From the NCBI GenBank assembly GCA_017545095.1, contig JAFYCU010000099.1, forward strand, positions 1 through 30,250: a DNA stretch of 30,250 nucleotides, in the 5' to 3' direction. Shown in pieces: positions 6,755 through 13,342 of the stretch. Made by a program: the position numbers and the translations under genes. Below the pieces are notes generated by a model. That model saw only the letters and a program-made list of their open reading frames with translations, was not told the origin of the DNA and searched no databases. The first letter of the stretch is position 1; each line of letters begins with the position of its first letter. The stretch is from Muribaculaceae bacterium. Its GTDB lineage: Bacteria > Bacteroidota > Bacteroidia > Bacteroidales > Muribaculaceae.

Positions 6755-8140
6755 ATGAAAAGTATAATTCGACTAGTATTGTGCATTTGTGCTTGCTGCA
6801 TTTGTGCTTGCTGCATTTTTGCATTGTCTTCATTTGAGATTCAAGCACAGAAACGGCCAACAATCAAACGCCAACAATCCACAACCAAACCAGCGACAAA
6901 ACCGACAACGAAAAGCAATCCCACAACTACGAAAAAGGCAAAAAGCACGATAACAAAAAATAAAACGAAATCAAAAGGCAAGGTTACACAGCGACAAAAA
7001 AGCAAGACTCAAAGTAATCAACCCACATACCAAGCACCTGAGACAAATCCCAATCCAATCATAGAGACTCTTCTTGAGATTTCAACAAACAACGTACATT
7101 TTGATGCAACTGGTGGCGATGAGTATTTCACCATCACCTGCAATAAGGAATGGTACATTAGTATGAACACGCGGTCTTGGGGGATATTAACTCGAAATGG
7201 CAATCAACTTTCATTATCGGTCTCCAATAATCAAGGCACAGAAGCACGTACAGATTATTTTTGCATTACCGCTGACGATAAAACCATCACAGTCAACATC
7301 ACTCAAGATGGATTCACGCCTTCATTATCAGTCACAAACGAATATATTTATATGAACTATGACGGAGGCTCGCAATACCGCACTGTTTTTAGTAATGCTG
7401 AATGGTGGATTCAAAGCAAACCATATTGGGCAAATGCAAGCAAAGATGATGATAAACTTGTTGTTACAGTAGATCGAAATGATTACTCAACAACACGTTA
7501 TGGCGACATCATCATCAAATGTGGCAACTTAGAAAAAACCATCAAACTCGCTCAATACGGCTCACCTCCCATATCTTCAACATCATCATCAACACAAAGT
7601 ACAACGACAAACAACACCTATGGCTACAATGACACATATGAGCATTATTCGCAGGTTAAACGCGACTCTTGGTGGAAAGGAAGAATCTCCTTTGGAATTG
7701 AGCTTGTAGGTGACGTGAATGCCGATTTCAAAAAATTCGACGAGGAAATATATTATAGATATGGAGCTGGGGCAAGACTTCGATTTGGAAGATACACCGA
7801 TTTTTTGAATTTAACTATTGGAGCCAAATGGACGAAATGCGGATACCACTCCAAAGAGCTGACTATGGAAGCAGATTACATGGCATTTCCAGCCAATCTA
7901 AAATTTAATCTCTTCCATCTTGCAAAACAATCAAAGTTCTACATTGGTGGTGGATATGAATATTACCTACCATTAGGATATGCCACAGCATACATGGATT
8001 GGAATGCGGGAATTGGAGTGAATGCCCGGCATATTGACTGGTACATTTATGGAAAACAACTATTCGAACGCAAAAACAACTTTCCCATCTTCTTAAGCGA
8101 AGAATGGCGGTTCGGCACATCTCTAACAATATATTTCTAA
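6755..8140 (+). CDS. Secreted protein with two BACON domains and an outer-membrane beta-barrel
   Basis: A 461-residue protein. A Cys-rich signal peptide (with CICACCICACC) is predicted to be cut after about A31. A Lys/Thr/Gln-rich linker of about 55 basic residues follows (33-88), then BACON domain 1 (about 109-187; T-G-G-D-E-Y-F-T-I, W-Y-I, I-T-Q-D-G), BACON domain 2 (about 190-269; Y-D-G-G-S, W-W-I, L-A-Q-Y-G), a Ser/Thr linker, and a C-terminal 150 residues of alternating hydrophobic strands ending in aromatic I-Y-F, typical of an eight-to-ten-strand outer-membrane barrel. Longer in-frame starts at 6704 and 6740 overlap the preceding gene. I choose 6755, which has the purine-rich GAGGAAAG just upstream and begins a proper signal peptide. 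It is the last gene of the operon and its probable outer-membrane part. Confidence 0.85.
   Translation: MKSIIRLVLCICACCICACCIFALSSFEIQAQKRPTIKRQQSTTKPATKPTTKSNPTTTKKAKSTITKNKTKSKGKVTQRQKSKTQSNQPTYQAPETNPNPIIETLLEISTNNVHFDATGGDEYFTITCNKEWYISMNTRSWGILTRNGNQLSLSVSNNQGTEARTDYFCITADDKTITVNITQDGFTPSLSVTNEYIYMNYDGGSQYRTVFSNAEWWIQSKPYWANASKDDDKLVVTVDRNDYSTTRYGDIIIKCGNLEKTIKLAQYGSPPISSTSSSTQSTTTNNTYGYNDTYEHYSQVKRDSWWKGRISFGIELVGDVNADFKKFDEEIYYRYGAGARLRFGRYTDFLNLTIGAKWTKCGYHSKELTMEADYMAFPANLKFNLFHLAKQSKFYIGGGYEYYLPLGYATAYMDWNAGIGVNARHIDWYIYGKQLFERKNNFPIFLSEEWRFGTSLTIYF
6784..6813 (+). repeat. 15-bp perfect tandem duplication in a signal-peptide coding region
   Basis: The unit CATTTGTGCTTGCTG occurs twice in direct succession (6784-6798, 6799-6813) and starts a third time. 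It keeps frame and duplicates five residues in the hydrophobic core of the signal peptide. Such units can expand or contract by replication slippage in steps of five residues. Confidence 0.85.
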
Positions 8141-8592
8141 AACAGTTTTCATTAGTAGAATATCACTCAGTTTCATTAGTTCACATCTTCTTCATAAACG
8201 AACAGACTAACAGCCAGAGCCGTTGAAGAGCAATCACATTGATGAGCAATATTTCAGCTTCATTAACGTTATTGTTAGGGTACAACTCAATGCTCTGGCT
8301 TATCTTTTGCATCCAAATCTGAGTTTTTCGCTGATTTGTACCTAAAATACGTAAAGAGCTGACAATGAGGCGAAATGAGCTTTCCTATACTGCTTTTATG
8401 GGTACAATTGTACCTAAAATTCAAAATCTCTAAATAATATAAGTCCTAAAAATCATAGAGATGGTATTTTTAGATACATTTTAGTGAAAAACTCAGAGAC
8501 AGAACAAGCATACTTGGAATCTTGATTCATTATGCTCAATAAACTTTCACAATCTCTTATAAAACGACAGAATAAAAACGGTTAAGTGAGAT
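8141..8592. other. A+T-rich gene-free stretch with inverted and direct repeats; right edge of the island
   Basis: No gene seen. It holds a 9-bp inverted repeat (AGCCAGAGC at 8212-8220, GCTCTGGCT at 8292-8300) that extends imperfectly inward on both sides, a perfect 14-bp palindrome at 8401-8414 (GGTACAATTGTACC), and a 13-bp direct repeat, TTGTACCTAAAAT, at 8336-8348 and 8408-8420, the second copy overlapping the palindrome. These could be operator sites or the worn end of an insertion. No convincing terminator T-run follows the operon's last stop. Confidence 0.5.
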
Positions 8593-8778
8593 ATGATCAG
8601 TGCAATTATTGAAATCCTTTTGGGTGTGTTTATCTGGCGTGTGGTGCCGGGATGGATTACGAGCGGTAGCAAGGGGGCACGCGACACCATTGGCCTAGTG
8701 TGCAACATCGTGGGCATCATCATTATGATTGCCGGCTGCCTGCAACTGCTGCGGGCTTTGGGTGTGTTCCTATTTTAA
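8593..8778 (+). CDS. Small two-helix membrane protein
   Basis: A 61-residue protein with two hydrophobic segments: an N-terminal one (about residues 3-20, I-I-E-I-L-L-G-V-F-I-W) and a C-terminal one (about 32-58, rich in Ile, with G-I-I-I-M-I-A-G-C-L-Q-L-L), joined by a short polar turn. I do not recognise the family. It is followed after 6 bases by a gene for a secreted protein, so it probably leads a small operon. Base composition is G+C-richer than the preceding island, matching the downstream genes. Confidence 0.6.
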   Translation: MISAIIEILLGVFIWRVVPGWITSGSKGARDTIGLVCNIVGIIIMIAGCLQLLRALGVFLF

Positions 8779-8784
8779 CGGGCG

Positions 8785-9198
8785 ATGAAACGCTTGTTGG
8801 TTTCCTGTGTGTGCGCCGCGCTGGTGTTGCTGGCTGCGGCGCAGCATGCGTCGCGCAAAGCCTACTGCGAGGTGGTGGTATGGACTGGGCAGAGTGCGAT
8901 GCTGAAAGCGGTGGTGACCTTCGATTTCGGCATGCAGTCCCACCCTACGGCCATGCTCTACGACAGCAAGGGGCAGCCCATGAAGTTTGTCTCGGGCATG
9001 GATGCGGTGAATCATCTGGCTCAGCGCGGCTGGGAACTTGTGGCTACATACTATAAAACCGACGGTCAGCAGCCGTCGACTCACTATGTGATGTCGAAAA
9101 CGGTGACCAGCGACAGCCTGGTGACCAAGGGTCTGGTGCTGAAGCCTTCCACAACAAAGTCGGGAAATGGGGTGTTGCCACCACAATTCTCGGAATAA
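8785..9198 (+). CDS. Small secreted protein with a DUF4177-like segment
   Basis: A 137-residue protein. It has a signal peptide (about 1-20, V-C-A-A-L-V-L-L-A-A-A-Q) and then about 115 mostly strand-forming residues. The stretch D-A-V-N-H-L-A-Q-R-G-W-E-L-V (about 73-86), followed by H-Y-V-M-S-K, recalls the DUF4177 pattern (L-N-x-x-G-x-x-G-W-E-L-V), a small alpha/beta domain of unknown role. The link is by motif only. It lies 6 bases after the small membrane protein and 6 bases before a nuclease-like gene, so all three are likely co-transcribed. Confidence 0.65.
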   Translation: MKRLLVSCVCAALVLLAAAQHASRKAYCEVVVWTGQSAMLKAVVTFDFGMQSHPTAMLYDSKGQPMKFVSGMDAVNHLAQRGWELVATYYKTDGQQPSTHYVMSKTVTSDSLVTKGLVLKPSTTKSGNGVLPPQFSE

Positions 9199-9204
9199 GA
9201 CTCG

Positions 9205-10047
9205 ATGCGCAAGTTTATTGTTTTTGTGCTGATTGCGGCGGCGGTGGGGCTGGTGCTGTGCCGCGGGCGGCATGGTGGTGAACCTCCAGCCAGCGGTCTG
9301 CTGTCGGGTTGCGCGTCCATTGACTGGACGTCGACCGAGGTGCCGCTGGAAGCGCTGGGACGGCCCGAAGTACCCGACACGCTGCGATTGCTTCAGTTGG
9401 AGCGCTTGGGCTACACTATGGGCTACGACCCTGCCACGCGGCTGCCGCGATGGGTGATGTGGCGCGTGACCGCCGATATGGCTCTTGCAGCCGAGGACAC
9501 ATTGGTGAAGAACAAGAGAAACTATCACGAAGACTTTGATGTACCCGAACCCCGAACTACCAAAGATGACTATCGGGGTATCTACGATCAGTTTGGCCTT
9601 ACGCATGGCCATATGTGCCTAGCGGCCGACTGCAAATGGGACCCAGTAGCGATGGATGAGTCGAATCTGCTGACCAACATCTGTCCACAAGACCGCCTGA
9701 CCAACACAGGCATTTGGAACAAGATGGAGCAAACCACGCGGCAATGGGCGAAGAAGTATGGATGCGTGTATGTGGTGAGCGGGCCGTTGCTTTACAAGCA
9801 AGAACACCACGTGGTGGGTGAGCACTGCGTGGTGGTTCCAGAGGCGTTCTATAAGGTGGTGCTTCGCCTGGGCGACTCGCCGGCATGCATTGCGTGGATG
9901 TGCAAGAACGGCGACGGCGGCTCGCGCAGCGATTATGTGAACACGCTCGAGCAGGCGGAGCGGATTACCGGTTTCAGATTCTTTCCGGGGCTGCCCGACT
10001 CCATTCGTGTGCGCGTGGCGAGTCATGCCGGAGAGCAGGAATGGTGA
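9205..10047 (+). CDS. DNA/RNA non-specific endonuclease-like (EndoG/NUC fold) exported protein with altered active-site motif
   Basis: A 280-residue protein with an N-terminal signal anchor or signal peptide (about 1-20). The middle follows the NUC/EndoG family: a strand with W-V-M-W-R-V, Y-D-Q-F-G then T-H-G-H-M-C-L-A-A-D (133-142), then L-L-T-N-I-C-P-Q, L-T-N-T-G-I-W-N-K-M-E (metal Asn and following helix), and Y-V-V-S-G-P. In the family the catalytic motif is D-R-G-H; here it reads T-H-G-H, so the catalytic His (136) stays but Asp and Arg are replaced. It may still be active, as a variant clade, or may have become a binding protein. It would act outside the cytoplasm on nucleic acid. It is the third gene of a short operon. 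Confidence 0.75.
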   Translation: MRKFIVFVLIAAAVGLVLCRGRHGGEPPASGLLSGCASIDWTSTEVPLEALGRPEVPDTLRLLQLERLGYTMGYDPATRLPRWVMWRVTADMALAAEDTLVKNKRNYHEDFDVPEPRTTKDDYRGIYDQFGLTHGHMCLAADCKWDPVAMDESNLLTNICPQDRLTNTGIWNKMEQTTRQWAKKYGCVYVVSGPLLYKQEHHVVGEHCVVVPEAFYKVVLRLGDSPACIAWMCKNGDGGSRSDYVNTLEQAERITGFRFFPGLPDSIRVRVASHAGEQEW

Positions 10048-10116
10048 CGGCATTCCAATAAACCAACCCCTCACCGTCACTCATCAATCATCCACAAAAA
10101 AATTCCGCTTAGTGCA

Positions 10117-10146
10117 TTGTGCTTTGTGCATTAATTTGTACCTTTG
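10117..10146 (+). promoter_or_regulatory. Bacteroidetes-type promoter
   Basis: The -7 box TACCTTTG is at 10139-10146 and the -33 TTG at 10117-10119, with 19 bases between. The box sits at the end of a TGCATTGTGC-type repeat that recurs before the promoters at 11654 and 23572. It drives the gene at 10163. Confidence 0.8.
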
Positions 10147-10162
10147 CAGGTTGTAATGAAAT

Positions 10163-10939
10163 ATGATGACGATGAGAACGATAATCAAGATGGGTGCTGC
10201 CGCGCTGATAGCGATGGCTTGCGCCGTTATAGGCCGCGCCGACGATGACGTGGTGCGCACCAATGGCACGGTGAACCAATTGGAGGAGGATATCCGCTAC
10301 CACGAGGACGTGATGGAGGACAGTCAGGACAGCATTGCCGACCTGGAGGCGCGCATCGCCGTGCTGCGCCAGCGGCTCGACAGCCTGAACCTGCTGGTGA
10401 AAGACGTGAAGGGCGAGATCAGCAGCCTGGAAAAGCAGAAGAAAGCGTTCGAGAAAGAAATCAAGGCGGCCAACAAGGCCCGCAAGGAGACCTTTGCCTC
10501 GCGCGACAACCTGGTGTTTGACCAGCAGGTGATGGAGGTGCTGCGCAAGCCGTATAACAAGCTCGAGGTGGAGAAGGCCATGCGCAACGCCGAGGGCATG
10601 GAGACGAAGGAGGTGCTGGCGAAGATGGAGCTGGTGGGCGATTACGGCCGCTACACGCAGGAGCTGCGCGAGTTCCTCGAAAAGCACCGCGCCGTCTTCG
10701 TGAAGCAGCGTTGGGCAGCGCAAGGCACCGACAGCGAGGCGGCGAAGAAGTTCCACAAGGAGCTGAAGGGACTTAGCTACTATAAGGTGTATGAAAAGGG
10801 GATGAAGAACGTGAAGAACCCGTCGATTCCCTACCTCGACAAGGTGATTGAGGAAATCCTGGTGCTGGAGCGACAGGGCTTCAGCAGCCAAAAGCAATAC
10901 GACCACGTGGTGGACATGCTCTACGGCACCGGAAAGTAA
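10163..10939 (+). CDS. Exported coiled-coil protein of unknown function
   Basis: A 258-residue protein. It has a signal peptide (about 1-26; G-A-A-A-L-I-A-M-A-C-A-V-I-G-R-A-D), then a long heptad-rich helix (about 35-115; E-D-S-Q-D-S-I-A-D-L-E-A-R-I and similar), then a mostly helical C-terminal half with no motif I recognise. It is likely periplasmic. Three in-frame starts (10163, 10172, 10190) are possible; all give a usable signal peptide, so the exact start is unsure. It has its own promoter with an almost leaderless distance of under 20 bases from the -7 box, and is probably a single-gene unit. Confidence 0.7.
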   Translation: MMTMRTIIKMGAAALIAMACAVIGRADDDVVRTNGTVNQLEEDIRYHEDVMEDSQDSIADLEARIAVLRQRLDSLNLLVKDVKGEISSLEKQKKAFEKEIKAANKARKETFASRDNLVFDQQVMEVLRKPYNKLEVEKAMRNAEGMETKEVLAKMELVGDYGRYTQELREFLEKHRAVFVKQRWAAQGTDSEAAKKFHKELKGLSYYKVYEKGMKNVKNPSIPYLDKVIEEILVLERQGFSSQKQYDHVVDMLYGTGK

Positions 10940-10949
10940 TGAGCTGTTT

Positions 10950-10997
10950 CAATGCACAATTCTGCAATGCGACTCTTGCATCTCGCATCTTGCATCT
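10950..10997. repeat. Dispersed element plus left arm of a 24-bp inverted repeat
   Basis: Positions 10950-10972 repeat, with one mismatch, the element at 932-954; both lie just after a stop codon. Positions 10974-10997 are the exact reverse complement of 11522-11545, so a perfect 24-bp inverted repeat surrounds the gene at 11061-11489. Confidence 0.8.
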
Positions 10998-11060
10998 CTA
11001 TAAACCCTTAGGCTCATTGACAGTCTAACGAAAAAACAAATCAAAAAGGAGGACACTAAG

Positions 11061-11489
11061 ATGAAAACTATCAAATCATATATAATGCTGCTTGTGTTTG
11101 CGCTGTGCATGTCGCTGAGTGCAGGGTCGCAGGTGCTTCGCAATGCCAACTACGATGCCATTGGCCGCATCTCGCCCAACGGGCTGGTGCGTGATGCTGC
11201 AGCACACACGCTGGGGTCGTTCGAGCCCGACGGCACGGTGAAGGACAAGTCGGGCAAAGAGCTCGGACGCATCCAGCGGCTGGAGATTTTCGACAACGAG
11301 GGCACCCGCGTGGGATATATCAACACCGACGGCACGGTGCGCACCGGCGAGAGCAACCTGCTGGGCACCATAAGCATCAACGACGGCAAGGTGACCGATG
11401 CCGAGCACAATGTGCTGGGCTATGCACGAGGCATCCGCGTGGACTGGATCGCATGCTATTTCTTCTTCGACTTCTTCAAGACCAACTGA
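11061..11489 (+). CDS. Small exported protein of repeated short strands (5-fold beta-flower-like)
   Basis: A 142-residue protein with a signal peptide (about 1-23). The mature part is a string of short repeats of the form G-x-I/L-x-x-D/N-G-x-V-x-D/T (I-G-R-I-S-P-N-G-L-V-R-D, L-G-S-F-E-P-D-G-T-V-K-D, V-G-Y-I-N-T-D-G-T-V-R-T, L-G-T-I-S-I-N-D-G-K-V-T-D), as in proteins called 5-fold beta-flower in Bacteroidales. Its role is unknown. The C-terminus carries an aromatic stretch (A-C-Y-F-F-F-D-F-F). An unusually good ribosome binding site, AAAAAGGAGG, lies about 11 bases upstream of the ATG, rare for this phylum. Perfect 24-bp inverted repeats flank the gene on both sides. Confidence 0.7.
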   Translation: MKTIKSYIMLLVFALCMSLSAGSQVLRNANYDAIGRISPNGLVRDAAAHTLGSFEPDGTVKDKSGKELGRIQRLEIFDNEGTRVGYINTDGTVRTGESNLLGTISINDGKVTDAEHNVLGYARGIRVDWIACYFFFDFFKTN

Positions 11490-11508
11490 CACCATAGTTG
11501 GCTATTTC

Positions 11509-11546
11509 ATATCAAGATGCAAGATGCAAGATGCGAGATGCAAGAA
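11509..11546. repeat. Tandem AAGATGC repeats; right arm of the 24-bp inverted repeat
   Basis: Units of 7-8 bases (AAGATGC, CGAGATGC) are repeated four to five times. Positions 11522-11545 pair perfectly with 10974-10997. Confidence 0.8.
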
Positions 11547-11630
11547 TAACATAGATGCCCTAGAAGCCCTAGCACCGCCACCCGCCCTCATCCCGCCTCC
11601 CTCGTCACTCAAAAAAATTGTGCATTGTGC

Positions 11631-11661
11631 ATTGCGCATTGTGCATTAATTTGTACCTTTG
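11631..11661 (+). promoter_or_regulatory. Promoter of the glutamine synthetase gene, with leader hairpin
   Basis: The -7 box TACCTTTG is at 11654-11661 and the -33 ATTG at 11631-11634, with 19 bases between, inside a run of four GCATTGT-type repeats. The leader of about 90 bases starts with a hairpin (CCGAAGA 11667-11673, TCTTCGG 11685-11691). Confidence 0.8.
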
Positions 11662-11756
11662 CAGTCCCGAAGATTTGCTGTGCTTCTTCGGAGTGGTTTT
11701 CATGACGACAAACCGAAACAAAACATCAACCTTCTACATAACATTAACCTTTAGTA

Positions 11757-13262
11757 ATGGAGAATAAACACCTGACACTGAACGCCAACCCTGTGGTGGC
11801 GTTTCTGCAGAAACCCGCGAGTGAGTTCACCCGTGCCGACATCATCCGCTATGTGATGGAGAACGACATCCAGATGGTCAACTTCATGTATCCCGGCGGC
11901 GACGGCAAGCTCAAGACCCTCAATTTTGTCATCAACGATTTGGCCTATCTCGAGACCATCCTCACGTGCGGCGAGCGCGTGGACGGTTCGAGCCTGTTCT
12001 CGTTTATCCAGGCCGGCAGCAGCGACCTGTATGTGCTGCCGCGCTTCAGCACCGCCTTTGTCGACCCGTTTGCCCAGGAGCCCACGCTCACCATGCTGTG
12101 CTCCTATTTCGACAAGGACGGCAACCCGCTGGCCAGTGCCCCCGAGCAGACGCTCCACAAGGCCTGCGAGGCTTTCCGCCAAGTCACCGGCATGGAGTTT
12201 CACGCCATGGGCGAGCTGGAATACTATGTGATCACCGACGAGGAGGAGGAGTTCCCCGCCATCGACCAGCGCGGCTACCACGAGAGTGGCCCCTATGCCA
12301 AGCAGGGCGAGTTCCGCCAGATGTGCATGAAATATATCGCACAGGCCGGCGGACAAATCAAGTATGGCCACAGCGAGGTGGGCAATTTCTCGCAAGACGG
12401 CCTCACCTATGAGCAGAACGAGATTGAGTTCCTGCCCGTGCCCGCCGAGCAGGCTGCCGACCAGCTCACGCTGGCCAAGTGGATCATCCGCAACCTGGGC
12501 TACCAATACGGCCTGAACGTGACCTTTGCCCCGAAAATCACCGTGGGCAAGGCCGGCAGCGGTCTGCACATACACATGCGCATGGTGAAGGACGGCCGCA
12601 ACATGATGGTGAAGGACGGCCAGCTGAGCGACGACGCACGCCGCATGATTGCCGGCATGATGGACCTGGCACCGGCCATCACCGCCTTCGGCAACAAGAA
12701 CCCGATGAGCTACTTCCGTCTGGTGCCCCACCAGGAGGCTCCCACCAACGTGTGCTGGGGCGACCGCAATCGCTCGGTGCTGGTGCGTGTGCCGCTAGGA
12801 TGGACCGCCAATGTGGACATGAGCGCCAAGGCCAATCCCGGCGAGCAGCCCACGCAGTTCGACACCACCATCAAGCAGACCGTGGAGATGCGCTCGCCCG
12901 ACGGCTCGGCCGACGTCTATCAGCTCATCGCCGGTCTGTGCGTGGCCTGCCGCCACGGCTTCGAGATGCCCGATGCCCTCGAGGTGGCCAAGCGCACCTA
13001 TGTGAACGTGAACATCCACGACAAGGCCAACGAGTGCGTGCTCGACCAGTTGGCTCAGCTGCCCGACAGCTGCGTGGCCAGCGCCGACTGCCTGGAGCAG
13101 AGCCGCGAGGTGTTTGAGCAGCACGGCGTGTTCAGTCCCGCGATGATCGACGGCATCACCGCCGCCCTGCGCGCCTTCAACGACAGCACGCTGCGCACCG
13201 ATGTGCACGGCAACCCCAAGGAGCTGCAAAAACTCGTCAACAAGTACTTCCACTGCGGTTGA
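11757..13262 (+). CDS. glnA: Glutamine synthetase family protein
   Basis: A 501-residue protein. Glutamine synthetase makes glutamine from glutamate, ammonia and ATP. It has a beta-grasp N-domain (about 20-115) with V-D-G-S-S (75-79), S-D-L-Y-V-L-P and D-P-F. The catalytic domain has E-L-E-Y-Y (metal Glu), Q-N-E-I-E-F, A-P-K-I-T-V-G-K-A-G-S-G-L-H-I-H (the GSG-H-H loop), C-W-G-D-R-N-R-S-V-L-V-R-V-P and V-E-M-R-S-P-D-G-S-A-D. The length is that of the ~440-500-residue classes, not the ~730-residue GSIII also common in Bacteroidales. I see no clear adenylylation Tyr segment. The ATG at 11757 follows an A+T-rich leader with its own promoter. It is a stand-alone unit ended by a strong palindrome at 13284. 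Some wording differs from classical GlnA, so another family member cannot be excluded. Confidence 0.9.
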   Translation: MENKHLTLNANPVVAFLQKPASEFTRADIIRYVMENDIQMVNFMYPGGDGKLKTLNFVINDLAYLETILTCGERVDGSSLFSFIQAGSSDLYVLPRFSTAFVDPFAQEPTLTMLCSYFDKDGNPLASAPEQTLHKACEAFRQVTGMEFHAMGELEYYVITDEEEEFPAIDQRGYHESGPYAKQGEFRQMCMKYIAQAGGQIKYGHSEVGNFSQDGLTYEQNEIEFLPVPAEQAADQLTLAKWIIRNLGYQYGLNVTFAPKITVGKAGSGLHIHMRMVKDGRNMMVKDGQLSDDARRMIAGMMDLAPAITAFGNKNPMSYFRLVPHQEAPTNVCWGDRNRSVLVRVPLGWTANVDMSAKANPGEQPTQFDTTIKQTVEMRSPDGSADVYQLIAGLCVACRHGFEMPDALEVAKRTYVNVNIHDKANECVLDQLAQLPDSCVASADCLEQSREVFEQHGVFSPAMIDGITAALRAFNDSTLRTDVHGNPKELQKLVNKYFHCG

Positions 13263-13283
13263 CGCTATCGCGAAACAAAGTCA

Positions 13284-13319
13284 GAGCCGCCTTTCCCCAC
13301 CGGTGGGGAAAGGCGGCTC
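13284..13319. terminator. 36-bp perfect palindrome between convergent genes
   Basis: Two perfect 18-base arms meet with no spacer, so they form a very stable hairpin of about 16 bp with a 4-base loop in RNA. A further pair of arms lies outside (GCTATCG 13263-13269, CGATAGC 13331-13337). It sits 22 bases after the glutamine synthetase stop and 24 bases from the end of the opposite-strand gene. It is most likely a shared two-way terminator, though a long T-run is missing on both sides. Confidence 0.75.
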
Positions 13320-13342
13320 AGCTGTTTAGCCGATAGCATATC

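Noticed and set aside
8700..9056. 118-codon plus frame overlapping the two small genes at 8593 and 8785
   Set aside because: Out of frame with both and without signal or family pattern; the two spaced ORFs with a signal peptide fit better.
10109..10906. 265-codon minus frame over the coiled-coil protein
   Set aside because: Antisense shadow of a heptad-rich gene, which yields a Leu/His-rich false frame.
11751..12731. 326-codon minus-strand frame inside glutamine synthetase
   Set aside because: Shadow of a G+C-rich gene; His/Val/Leu-rich composition without motifs, while the plus frame has all enzyme motifs.
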